Positions 33,845 to 42,625 of a DNA stretch of 64,000 bases are shown here, in pieces. Source of the DNA: JAQBVV01 sp965249205 (GTDB lineage Bacteria; Acidobacteriota; Vicinamibacteria; Vicinamibacterales; UBA2999); assembly GCA_965249205.1 (NCBI GenBank), contig CBDFLL010000005.1:248001-312000 (forward strand), written 5' to 3'. The notes below the pieces were generated by a model, which had not been told where the DNA came from, ran no database searches, and was given only the letters and a program-made list of their open reading frames with translations. Position 1 is the stretch's first letter. Every line of letters begins with the position of its first letter. The translations under genes were made by a program, and so were the position numbers.

Positions 33845-34759
33845 CTAGCGGTGCATGACTGTCGTGGCCCTTTCCGACGAACCAGTCCGACGTCAGCGGA
33901 TTCCCTCCTGGTGGGCGCCCTCCGCGATCGGAGATGTCGAGTGAGACCATGTACCCGAAGACGTGATCCTGCGCATCGGCGGCCGTGACGTACTTTGCTG
34001 CCCGTCCAATGACCGTCGACAGCTCAACTTCCCAGTCGATGCGATCGCGGCCATGGGGAATGACAACCGGGTCGCCATTGCCGATCACGGCCCCGCGACT
34101 GGGCTTCAGGAACAAGTAGGGCACGCCGCGATTCACGCGTCGCAATCGCCGGGCCTCCGCTCGTTCCTCAGGGGTGCCCTGTTCGTCGACGTGGCTGTAG
34201 AAATTGACGGCGGCGTTAAGAATCTTGCCCGGATACATGATTGGCGGCAGGGTTCGGACCTGATCGACCTCGTGCACGAAGTCGGGCCTGGCGCCGGCGG
34301 CAAGCCGGTTGTTGGACACCAGATCGTTGACGATCTCGTAGAGACGGCTCTTGAGACCGTATTCATACCGTCCGATCAACTCCAGCATGTCGGCCGGCAT
34401 CGGGATCTGCGGATACGTAGGATCGGTCTCGAGCGCGGCGTTGGCCGCGTCGAGCCTCACGATCAGACTGTCGCGCAGGACGATGCCGACGCGCGGCGTC
34501 CCGCTGATTTCAAACGTACCGACCTTGAATGGTTCAGCGCTCGTTGCCGCCGGTCCGCTCTGTGCCAGGAGCGAAGCCGGGCTCGCCAGCGCCACAAGTA
34601 GTGTCAACGCGAGGGTGAAGCGCATAGTGCTCCTTCCAGGGGCGACAAGGTGAACAACCGGTGGCGCAGCCTCCGGGGGTCACTCGGGTGGAACGATCAC
34701 GGCCCCGCTAGAGACCGCCCGGTCGCGAGGCCAAGAATACCAAAGTCGCTCGGGTCGCA

Positions 34760-35284
34760 TCACGGAGCGACGGTCGCCTCCTCCGTGGCCGGAGGCTCGT
34801 CTACCTCCTCCACGAGGGGCGCCTCAATACGCACGTCCATCACCGTTGATGCGTCCGCCGGCAGCTCGTCCTCCCCGGCGGGATAGTCGTTGACCGCCAG
34901 GAAATAGGCGAGGAGATCAGCGTACCGGTCCGTACTCAGCGCCCCGGGATTCTCGGGCGGCATGGTGTTTTGCATGAACTGCAGCAGGTCTCCCACAGAC
35001 TGGCCCGACCATCGCTCATGGAACTGCGCATTGGTGAAGTCCCGCGTGCGGTGGCACTGCTCGCACATCTGCAGGAACCACCGCTCGCCCCTGCGTGCCT
35101 GACGCGCGGTGAAGACACCGTCCATGACCGAACGCCCTTCGGGCGTTGCGGGAGCGACCGGCTCCTGCGGCTGCGCGGACGCGTACCCGGTGACCACGAG
35201 CGTCAACACCAGGGGCACCAGCATGGCCACCCTGGTGTGCGGTACAAGCGAAAACGGCCACACGTGGTTCCTGCGGAACCTCAT
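34760..35284 (-). CDS. Exported c-type cytochrome coupled to a quinoprotein
   Basis: 174 residues from ATG 35284, which overlaps the TGA of the upstream PQQ-type gene as ATGA, indicating translational coupling. A signal or membrane segment (AMLVPLVLTLVVTGYASAQ) is followed by the heme site CEQCH (FLQMCEQCHRTRDF) and the axial Met in NTMPPENPGAL, then TDRYADLLAYFLAVNDYPAG, a class I cytochrome c. The acidic C-terminal tail (PLVEEVDEPPATEEATVAP) is unusual. It is the natural electron acceptor for the neighbouring dehydrogenase. Confidence 0.88.
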   Translation of the reverse strand: MRFRRNHVWPFSLVPHTRVAMLVPLVLTLVVTGYASAQPQEPVAPATPEGRSVMDGVFTARQARRGERWFLQMCEQCHRTRDFTNAQFHERWSGQSVGDLLQFMQNTMPPENPGALSTDRYADLLAYFLAVNDYPAGEDELPADASTVMDVRIEAPLVEEVDEPPATEEATVAP

Positions 35285-37353
35285 GGCAGGCGGAGCGCCG
35301 CCAGCGATCCCGGGAATTGTTCGGCCGTGCTGGCGACCTGCACGACGATGTACTGGTTCCCTTCGTGCATGAAGGTCATCATGCCGTACTGCCCCTGAGC
35401 CGGAAGGTCCACGCTGCCGAACTTCTCGCCTGTGCGCTTGTCGATCGCGTGCAGGAGCGGACGTCCCGCGATGCCCTCGGCCTGAATCAGCAGGCTGCCC
35501 GTCACCATCGTGACCGGGTGCGACTGGACGCCTGTCTGCGGCAGGTCCACGCCCGCGAGCGCCGCATGGTTCTTGATGCGGTCCGGCGTGTCGCCGTTCG
35601 GGATCCGCCACAGGTGTTCGCCCGTGTTCATGTCGATCGCCGTGATCGAGCTGTACGGCGGCTTGAAGATCGGCAGGCCCTGCGGTCCGCGGAAGTCTCC
35701 GCGATTGGCGACGACCCAGTCGGAGATGGTCCGACCGGTGGTCATGATGTCTTCCGGATCGTCCATCTGGGTACCCGGCACGATGTTTTCAGAGCGGCAT
35801 CCTCGCTGGGAGGAGACATACAGGATGCCCGTCTCCGTGTCCGCCGAGTTTGGACCGTAGATATTGCTCGCACCGCTCGGGCAGCTCACGAACGAGCGCA
35901 AGCCCGACGGATGTCCCACCTGGATCGGTGGGTTGAAGAGCGGTCCCAGCTTGTAGTCCTTGATGATCTCCACCGCTTCGGCGCGCAGCTCTGGCGTGAA
36001 ATCGATGAGGTCGTCTTCCGTCAGACCTTGCAGTTCGAAGGCCAACGGCTTCGTCGGAAATGGCTGCGTGGGCGAGAGGATTTCTCCCGGAAGATCCGAC
36101 TGGGGCACCGGCCGCTCCACGATCGGCCATACCGGCTCACCAGTGTCGCGGTTCAACGTATACGCAAACCCCTGTTTGGTGGTCTGGACCACGATCGGTG
36201 TCGGCTGCCCGTCGACGGTCACGTCCATCAGCACCGGAGCGGTTGGATTGTCGAAGTTCCAGATGTCGTGGTGCACGGTCTGGTAGTGCCAGACTCGCTC
36301 GCCGGTCAGAACGTTCAGCGCGATAACACTTGTGCCGTACAGGTTATTGCCGGGCCGGAAGCCGCCGTAGAAGTCGATCGTGGGTGGGTTGGTCGGAATG
36401 TAGACGATGCCTCGCTCGGGGTCGGCCGACATGGGTGCCCACGACGACACATCACCTGTTGCCTTCCATGCGTCGTTCCCCCAGGTCTCGTGACCGAACT
36501 CGCCCGGTCTCGGAATGACGTGGAACTTCCAGAGGTGCTCGCCCGTCCGCGCGTCGTACGCGAGGATGTCGCCCGGGATGTTTTCGATGCGTGTCTGGTA
36601 GTAGCCCTGCTCGTGCACATTGCCAACGATGACCACACCATTGACGACGATGGGCGGCGATGAGCTGCTGATACTGCCAAGCTCCTGCGGAATGCCGTAC
36701 TCCGGGTCGTAGGTAAACCCGGATTCGATCCACGGCTCCCAGTCGGCCACGAGGTCCGGCAAGAGATCCACGACGCCAGTCTGGGGGAAACCATCGACGG
36801 GCACCGGCGCGCCCCAGTTCTCAAGGGGGCGCCCTGTCTTGGCGTCCAACGCATGGAGGAAGAAGCCCGGGCTGCTGGTGAAGACGACGCCGCGGCCGTC
36901 GACCTCGGCGTACGCAATGCCCTTGCCGTAGTTGTTCCGCATGCCGCGCTCGTAGCGCGTGGTGTGGGGCTCGCGGTAGGTCCAGACGGTCTCTCCGGTC
37001 GCCGGGTCGATGGCGACGACCGTGCGCCGCTGGCCGGCCACCGTGTAGAGCAGCCCGTCAACGTAGACGGGTGTGGAGCGGTAAAGATAGTCGACGCTCG
37101 GCCCGAAGTTGTCGCCGCGCCAGACCCAGGCCACATCCAGGTCTTCGAAGTTACTGGCGTCGATCTGATCGAGCGACGAGGAGCGTGTGTGCGCGGCGTC
37201 TCCCCCGAGATAGCGCCACTCTCCGTTGGCGGTGCCGGGCCCCTGGCCGGCCGCCGAAACGGCCGCCCCGATGGCGAATCCGGCGATGAGCATGAGGCGG
37301 CAGGCGAGCCGGGCGCGGCGTCCCCCTGGGCTTCCTGCTGTAGACGTGTTCAT
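35281..37353 (-). CDS. Exported PQQ-type propeller dehydrogenase (paralogue 3)
   Basis: 690 residues from ATG 37353 (MNTSTAGS) behind GAGGGGAGC. The signal segment is RLMLIAGFAIGAAVSAAGQ. PQQ-type blades include WRYLGGDAAHTRSSSLDQID, VVAIDPATGETVWTYREPH, ILAYDARTGEHLWKFHVIPR, FAYTLNRDTGEPVWPIVERP and ITAIDMNTGEHLWRIPNGDT. It is a likely periplasmic quinoprotein alcohol or sugar dehydrogenase. The stop overlaps the start of the cytochrome c gene, making a two-gene dehydrogenase/cytochrome unit. It is the closest paralogue of the gene at 27513. Confidence 0.88.
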   Translation of the reverse strand: MNTSTAGSPGGRRARLACRLMLIAGFAIGAAVSAAGQGPGTANGEWRYLGGDAAHTRSSSLDQIDASNFEDLDVAWVWRGDNFGPSVDYLYRSTPVYVDGLLYTVAGQRRTVVAIDPATGETVWTYREPHTTRYERGMRNNYGKGIAYAEVDGRGVVFTSSPGFFLHALDAKTGRPLENWGAPVPVDGFPQTGVVDLLPDLVADWEPWIESGFTYDPEYGIPQELGSISSSSPPIVVNGVVIVGNVHEQGYYQTRIENIPGDILAYDARTGEHLWKFHVIPRPGEFGHETWGNDAWKATGDVSSWAPMSADPERGIVYIPTNPPTIDFYGGFRPGNNLYGTSVIALNVLTGERVWHYQTVHHDIWNFDNPTAPVLMDVTVDGQPTPIVVQTTKQGFAYTLNRDTGEPVWPIVERPVPQSDLPGEILSPTQPFPTKPLAFELQGLTEDDLIDFTPELRAEAVEIIKDYKLGPLFNPPIQVGHPSGLRSFVSCPSGASNIYGPNSADTETGILYVSSQRGCRSENIVPGTQMDDPEDIMTTGRTISDWVVANRGDFRGPQGLPIFKPPYSSITAIDMNTGEHLWRIPNGDTPDRIKNHAALAGVDLPQTGVQSHPVTMVTGSLLIQAEGIAGRPLLHAIDKRTGEKFGSVDLPAQGQYGMMTFMHEGNQYIVVQVASTAEQFPGSLAALRLP

Positions 37354-37537
37354 GGTGCGCTCCCCTCTGGAAAAACTGGAAAGACGGCCCAACATGCTGC
37401 TGGCCGCCACCCACTCGTCAACGGTGGCCGACAGTTTAACAAACCCCACTGCGAAGTGCGGTGGCCCAAGGGAATCCAGAAGCCCGCGGCCGGACACGTG
37501 CGGCAACGTCCCCGTCTGGCTGTGTTAGGTTTTCGAG

Positions 37538-38749
37538 ATGCTTAGTTTCGATCTGACAGACGATCACCAGTTGCTCGAGCAGACGGTGCGGGAGTGGGCG
37601 GCACGCGAGGTGGCTCCCCGCATCCACGAACTCGACCGCAAGCACCACTTCGACCGCGGCATCCTCCCGCAATTGGCGTCGCTTGGACTGCTTGGTGTCT
37701 CCGTGCCAGAGCGATACGGCGGCGCGGGCATGGATTACATTGCGCTTGGTCTAGCCAGCGAGGAGCTCGAGTACGTCGATACGTCGCTGCGCGTGATCCT
37801 GTCGGTGCACGTGGGCCTGAACTGCCTGACCCTGCTGAGCTGGGGCACCGACGACCAGAAGGAGCGATACCTCGTGCCGCAGGCGCAGGGCCAGAAGATC
37901 GCCACGTATGGACTCACCGAACCCTCAGCCGGCAGCGATGCCCGCGGCATTCAGACTGTCGCCATCAAGAAGGGCGATCGGTACGTGCTGACGGGTGAAA
38001 AGATGTGGATCTCGCTCGGTGACGTCGCGGACAACTTCCTGGTGTTTGCGTGGACCGATCTTGAGAAGAAACGGCAGCGCGACGTGTCGGGTATGAGCGC
38101 ATTCATCGTCGAGCGCGCGTTCAAGGGGTTCTCGAGCGGAACGCTCACGGAGAAGTGGGGCATCCTCGCGGGCAATACCGGCTTCTTCAAGATGGATGAC
38201 GTCGAGGTGCCGAAGGAGAACCTCGTCGGGCGTGAAGGCGAGGGCTTCAAGATCGCGATGTTCGCGCTTGACCAGGGCCGCTATACGGTGGCGGCAGGCG
38301 CCACCGGCCTGATCCGGGCGTGTCGGGATGCGAGCGTCACGTATGCCACGGTCCGGAAGACATTCGGCGTCGAGATCGGTGAGCACCAGCTCGTCAAGGA
38401 AATGATCGCGCAGATGGAGTCCGACTATCAGGCGTCGCGCCTTTTGTGGATGCGTGCCGGGTGGCTCAAGAATGTCGGTCGGCGGAACACGCGGGAGACG
38501 GGCCTCGCGAAGTGGTATTCGACTGTGGCGTCTGAGAGGGCGGCGGGCGACGCCGTGCAAATCCACGGCGCCAACGGGTACTCCGATGAGTATCCGGTTG
38601 GCCGTTTTTACCGCAACTGCAAAGGGGCGGTGATTTACGAGGGCACCCGGGAGATTCACAAAATCATGCAGGCCGACTACGTGCTTGGATACCGTACGGA
38701 CAGACCCACGCGATGTGAACTACCGGCGTGGGATGGCGGCAAGTCATGA
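37538..38749 (+). CDS. Acyl-CoA dehydrogenase (glutaryl-CoA dehydrogenase-like)
   Basis: 403 residues, a cytosolic flavoenzyme. The N-domain is MLSFDLTDDHQLLEQTVREW, the FAD/substrate loop is YGLTEPSAGSDARGI with MWISLGD, and the C-domain has the probable catalytic Glu in VIYEGTREIHKIMQADYVLG. It removes two hydrogens from an acyl-CoA and passes electrons to ETF. The YEGTREI sequence and overall length fit short/medium-chain or glutaryl-CoA-type members. It is followed by a truncated NHL gene and has no catabolic operon partner, so the substrate is unknown. Confidence 0.93.
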   Translation: MLSFDLTDDHQLLEQTVREWAAREVAPRIHELDRKHHFDRGILPQLASLGLLGVSVPERYGGAGMDYIALGLASEELEYVDTSLRVILSVHVGLNCLTLLSWGTDDQKERYLVPQAQGQKIATYGLTEPSAGSDARGIQTVAIKKGDRYVLTGEKMWISLGDVADNFLVFAWTDLEKKRQRDVSGMSAFIVERAFKGFSSGTLTEKWGILAGNTGFFKMDDVEVPKENLVGREGEGFKIAMFALDQGRYTVAAGATGLIRACRDASVTYATVRKTFGVEIGEHQLVKEMIAQMESDYQASRLLWMRAGWLKNVGRRNTRETGLAKWYSTVASERAAGDAVQIHGANGYSDEYPVGRFYRNCKGAVIYEGTREIHKIMQADYVLGYRTDRPTRCELPAWDGGKS

Positions 38750-38787
38750 TCGACACGCAGAGGCTCCACGCATGCTGGCCGTAGCCC

Positions 38788-39141
38788 GAGGACAACGTTA
38801 ATCACCGCATCCAGATCTTCGACCAGGACGGGAACTTTCTGGATTCCTACGAGCAGTTCAGTCGCGTGAGCGGTCTGTTTATCGATGCTGACGACACGCT
38901 CTATGCGATCGACTCTGAATCGGACCCGACGCGTCACCCCGACTGGAAGATCGGAATCAGGATCGGGAACGCGGCCGAGGATCGTGTGACGGCGTTCATT
39001 CCGCCGTACGATGTCGATGACGCGCCACACGCCGCTGGCGAGGGCGTGGCCGTGAATGCCGATGGAAACGTCTATGCCGCCGAAGGCCCAATCTCGCGGC
39101 CCGTTGCAGGGAGCGGGATCACGAAGTATCTCAGGCCCTAG
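38788..39141 (+). pseudogene. C-terminal remnant of an NHL propeller gene
   Basis: An open frame from about 38788 reads EDNVNHRIQIFDQDGNFLDS, then SRVSGLFIDADDTLYAIDSE and DWKIGIRIGNAAEDRVTAFI, ending KYLRP at a TAG (39139-39141). It aligns block by block with the last third of the lipoprotein at 29887 (NNRIQIFDQDGNYLD, DWQRGIRIGSATDGSVRYFI). No start, signal peptide or earlier blades are present, so the 5' part was deleted. Its stop codon lies in the CTAG at which IS5 copy E inserted. Confidence 0.8.
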
Positions 39142-40436
39142 CAGGCTGCTGAAAAACTCCGTGAAATGGGATCGACAGATCGATCCCGGCGTACTACCAT
39201 GCTCCCAACACCGCTGAAGGGAGCCCCATCATGCGCGGACACGATGAGCAAAGCACTCACATGTTCAGCTACCTGTCGCCGGAACAGCGCGTGCCAGCCG
39301 ACCATCCGCTCCGCGCGGTTCGCGCGCTGACGGACGAAGCGCTGAGAACGATGTCGCGCAGGTTCGCCGGCCTGTACGCCAACACAGGGCGTCCGTCGAT
39401 CCCGCCGGAACAGCTGCTGCGCGCGTTGTTGCTGCAGGTGCTCTACACGGTGCGGAGCGAGCGGCTGCTGATGGAAGAGCTCAATTACAACCTGCTGTTC
39501 CGCTGGTTCGTGGGCTTGAATTTGGACGACCCGGTTTGGCATCCCACCACGTTTACCAAGAATCGCGACCGGCTGCTGGCGGGCGATCTCGCGGCCGCCT
39601 TCTTTGATGCGGTGCAGGCCCACGCGCGGGCGGCCGGGCTGCTCTCGGACGAACACTTCACTGTGGATGGGACCCAATTGGAAGCGTGGGCCAGCCTGAA
39701 GAGCTTTCGGTGCCGGGACGCGGCGGAGAGCGACCCGCCCGATGACCCCGGGAATCCCACGGTCAACTTCCACGGGGAGCGGCGGCGCAACGACACGCAC
39801 CAGTCGACGACCGATCCGGAGGCGATGCTGCCTCGGAAGGGCCAGGGGAAGGAAGCCAAGCTGGCGTATCTGGGCCACGTGCTGCTGGACAATCGACAGG
39901 GACTTGTCGCCAACGTCTGCGCGACTCACGCGACGGGGACCGCCGAACGCGAGGCAGCGGCGCTGTTGCTGGAGGCCAGCGCGCCGCCGGGCAGCACGGT
40001 CGGGGCGGACAAGGGCTACGATGTGGCAAGCTTTGTGGCCGCTGTCCGTATCCGGGCCGTCACGCCCCACGTTGCTCAGAAGGTCCGCTGGAGTGCGATC
40101 GATGGCCGGACCACGCGGCATGCGGGCTATCACGTCAGTCAGCGGAAACGGAAACTCGTAGAACAGGTCTTTGGCTGGATGAAGACCGTCGGCGGCTTGC
40201 GCAAACTCCGGCATCGCGGTGTCGCCCTCGTGGATTGGCAGCTTACCTTCGCCGCCACGGTCTATAACTTGGTCCGGCTGCGGAATCTGGAGGCGAGGTG
40301 TCCCTGATCACCGGCCGCGCGTGTCGCCGGCCCCTTGATCGGGGCCAGCGCACAGCCGTGCGCACCGTTGTCGGTCGGTGGTGACTCGCATGATCCTTAG
40401 AAAACGGCCCGATCACCCGGGTTCTTCAGCAGCCTG
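39142..40436 (+). mobile_element. IS5-family insertion sequence, copy E
   Basis: A full 1,295-bp element with CTAG at 39138-39141 and 40437-40440. As with copy B, the target is a TAG stop codon, here of the NHL remnant. Confidence 0.95.
39231..40307 (+). CDS. IS5-family transposase (copy E, intact)
   Basis: Same 358-residue sequence as at 16865. Confidence 0.95.
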   Translation: MRGHDEQSTHMFSYLSPEQRVPADHPLRAVRALTDEALRTMSRRFAGLYANTGRPSIPPEQLLRALLLQVLYTVRSERLLMEELNYNLLFRWFVGLNLDDPVWHPTTFTKNRDRLLAGDLAAAFFDAVQAHARAAGLLSDEHFTVDGTQLEAWASLKSFRCRDAAESDPPDDPGNPTVNFHGERRRNDTHQSTTDPEAMLPRKGQGKEAKLAYLGHVLLDNRQGLVANVCATHATGTAEREAAALLLEASAPPGSTVGADKGYDVASFVAAVRIRAVTPHVAQKVRWSAIDGRTTRHAGYHVSQRKRKLVEQVFGWMKTVGGLRKLRHRGVALVDWQLTFAATVYNLVRLRNLEARCP

Positions 40437-40465
40437 CTAGCGCCGCCCGTGGAGCGCCCGCGCCT

Positions 40466-40972
40466 TTACCTGGCTTCGAAGCGCGTCTCGATATACGTAA
40501 CCGATCCGTTGATCTTGGCGAACCAGTGCACGGTGCCCGGCGGCAGGATGACGAAGTCACCCCGTCCAACATTGCTCGGTACGCCCCCAGTGCTGCCCTT
40601 CGACCGATCGTTCGGGTCCAGGAAACTCCCACCCGTCATGAATGTTCCCGACCCCGCCACGATGAAATAGACCTCGGTGATGTCGGGATGCACGCTGGCG
40701 TTGTTCGGCTCTGACGCCTGTCGGGTTCGTATCAACTGATTCGGCGACGACGCACTCAGCTTCTGGCCCTCAGGGAAGATATTGGTAACCTCCCCCGCCC
40801 CGACCAGGGATCCCGATCCATCAGCGGCAAGGTCGCCGGCCGTCATGGCGCCGGCGACCGACTCGGCGCTCAGATAGATTCCCTGGGCCGCCAGGCGTTG
40901 TGCGTCCAGCATGACGTGCGCCACGAGAGCCACGCCCACAACCAGACAGGTTCGTATCGAGATCATGCGCAT
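40466..40972 (-). CDS. Exported cupin-domain protein
   Basis: 168 residues from ATG 40972 with AAGGAGG upstream. Signal peptide: CLVVGVALVAHVMLDAQRLA. A single cupin domain is in the second half: the first motif is HPDITEVYFIVAGSGTFMTG (His and Glu ligands) and the second is GDFVILPPGTVHWFAKING (His ligand). It probably binds a metal in the periplasm; isomerase, lyase, dioxygenase or sensing roles are all possible. It is 53 bases upstream of IS5 copy E. Confidence 0.84.
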   Translation of the reverse strand: MRMISIRTCLVVGVALVAHVMLDAQRLAAQGIYLSAESVAGAMTAGDLAADGSGSLVGAGEVTNIFPEGQKLSASSPNQLIRTRQASEPNNASVHPDITEVYFIVAGSGTFMTGGSFLDPNDRSKGSTGGVPSNVGRGDFVILPPGTVHWFAKINGSVTYIETRFEAR

Positions 40973-41024
40973 GACTATCCTCCTTATCGTCGGTCGCACG
41001 GCGCTTACAGATCTGGCGGCCGCT

Positions 41025-42083
41025 CTAGCGTCCCCGGAGGGAGCGGAGCATCGTGTCGGCAGCAGTCACGTTGTTCTCGATGGAGCGGTCGTACTCCATC
41101 AGGTGGCTGTACTGCTCCAGGCGCACACGTTCCACAACCTCTTCATGGGTCTGGCCCGCGTCGATCGCGGCAGACACGGTCTCGATCAGGTCGTTCATGT
41201 AGCGCACCTGCTCCGAGACGTCCGCCTTGGTGCCCACTGACTCGTGCCCCGGGGAGACGTAATCGAAGTCGAGCTGTTCGATCCGTCGCAACGACTCGAG
41301 CCATGCCGGCAGGTAGCTGTAGCCCCCGTCGATGGTCATGCGCGGCAGGCGCTTGGGTGTCAGGTGGTCGACCGTGTATATGAACCGCTCCTCGGGAAAG
41401 AGCGGGACGGTCATGCCGTCGGTATGGGTGATGCCCGTGTAGTGCAGCTCCACGGTCTTGCCGCCCAGCGCGATCGTCATGTGGTCGCTATAGACGATGT
41501 CCGGCGGCGGTACTGGCGCGCCTCGGAACCGGGGCGCCCACATCTCGGCCCGACTCAGGCTTCCATTGCCGTCGAGATCGACCTCTGCGAAACGGTTCGC
41601 GAAGACATCCGGCGCTTCCGATTCCTCAAGGCTGCCGTTCCCATTGGCATCCCTCATCGCTTCCAGCGGCAGCAACGGTGCGTCGTCTGCCGGCTGCAGG
41701 AGGTTCTTTGCCATGTTTTCATGCCCGACGAACGTGGCGGTGTCGGCGAACACTTCCCCGCCGGGCGCATGGTCGTTGTGCGCGTGGCTGTAGATGACAT
41801 ACCTGACGGGTACGTCGAAGCGGCTGTCGAGCTCGCCCTTCAGCCATGCCGCGGTGTCGGGGTTGGTCGGATCCACGAGGATGATGCCCTCCGGGGTGTG
41901 GAGAAACATCCCGTAATGGCGCACATCACGGAATCGATAGAGGTCTCCGGTCAAGTGAATGATCTCGCGGCCCGGAGATCCTGGCGGCGCGCCTTCGCCG
42001 AACTGCGCGTGCGCAACACCCGGGTACGCCAGCAACACTGCGATCGCTCCCATCAGGAAGCGCTGGAGTGAACCTATGGACAT
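41025..42083 (-). CDS. Exported metallo-beta-lactamase-fold hydrolase with two EF-hand loops
   Basis: 352 residues from ATG 42083 behind AAGGAG. The signal peptide ends GVAHAQ. The MBL metal motif is SHAHNDHAPGG, and further His/Asp positions follow in HTDGMTVPLF, YTVDHLTPK and VSPGHESVG. Between them, at about residues 145-190, are two canonical calcium loops, DANGNGSLEESE and DLDGNGSLSRAE, forming an EF-hand pair inside the catalytic domain. MBL enzymes hydrolyse esters, lactones or thioesters; the substrate is unknown. Calcium may stabilise or regulate the protein outside the cytoplasm. Confidence 0.85.
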   Translation of the reverse strand: MSIGSLQRFLMGAIAVLLAYPGVAHAQFGEGAPPGSPGREIIHLTGDLYRFRDVRHYGMFLHTPEGIILVDPTNPDTAAWLKGELDSRFDVPVRYVIYSHAHNDHAPGGEVFADTATFVGHENMAKNLLQPADDAPLLPLEAMRDANGNGSLEESEAPDVFANRFAEVDLDGNGSLSRAEMWAPRFRGAPVPPPDIVYSDHMTIALGGKTVELHYTGITHTDGMTVPLFPEERFIYTVDHLTPKRLPRMTIDGGYSYLPAWLESLRRIEQLDFDYVSPGHESVGTKADVSEQVRYMNDLIETVSAAIDAGQTHEEVVERVRLEQYSHLMEYDRSIENNVTAADTMLRSLRGR

Positions 42084-42384
42084 ATAGCTCTCCTTGACAG
42101 CCCGTGGTGAAAGTCCGGCGTCGCTCGTCGAATGCAGACGGGCATTTACGGGCTGCTGACACGTGAGTCTCGATCGTTGGCCCACAGTATAGCCTCCCGC
42201 ACTGTCGCACTCTCTCGCTGGTCGATGCGGGTGGCGGCCGCACGCCGTATAATCCGCGCAGGTGCGAGTATCAGCCCCTCGGCCCTGGCATCACCGGCGG
42301 ATCGGTGCAGGCGAGCTGGGAGGGTTGTATCGTGCGATGGATAGGAGCCGGATGGCGTTTCATTCAGCAAAGGGGATCACGGTC
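42084..42384. other. Divergent intergenic region, no feature recognised
   Basis: 301 bases between the EF-hand metallo-hydrolase gene (minus) and the DUF4892-OmpA gene (plus). It must contain both promoters. I see no RNA, repeat or clear promoter motif. Confidence 0.5.
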
Positions 42385-42625
42385 ATGAAGAAGTTCTGTT
42401 CGATCGTCGTCTGGCTGACGTGGGCAGCCTTGGTGCCGTCGCAGGTCGACGCCCAGGAAGATCTCGAAGGCACGAGTGATCACGAAATCGTCTCGCGATT
42501 TCAGGGGTCGTGGATCGTCGACTACGCGCACGCTGAATTCGACGAGTACGAGGCTGTGCTTGGGGCGGCGTCAGGGTATGGCACGAATAGCTCTCCGCTT
42601 GTGTGGGGAGAGTCACAGGTGCTAG

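Larger units (their letters stand above)
32181..34625 (-). pseudogene. Second exported FAH-family gene, split by IS5 copy D
   Basis: The start is ATG 34625, with a signal peptide (LALTLLVALASPASLLAQ). The N-part covers DWEVELSTVIGRAAKYVTAA and GYMVSLDISDRGG and breaks at HDSHAPL. The C-part (32181 to ~32545) begins GPWIVPKEFYGDPMENLRQT and contains TLFPGDVINNGTSGGTGAG and GEEIVATIDGIGTLRLPVV. Removing the element plus one CTAG joins them in frame as SHAPLGPWIVPKEF with no lost residues, so the insertion is recent. In its present state the protein ends HAPLAGC-stop just inside the element. It is a paralogue of the FAH gene downstream. Confidence 0.92.

Noticed and set aside
35317..36663. 448-codon antisense frame over the PQQ-type gene
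   Set aside because: Shadow of high-GC codon structure in the quinoprotein gene; no signal peptide or motif.
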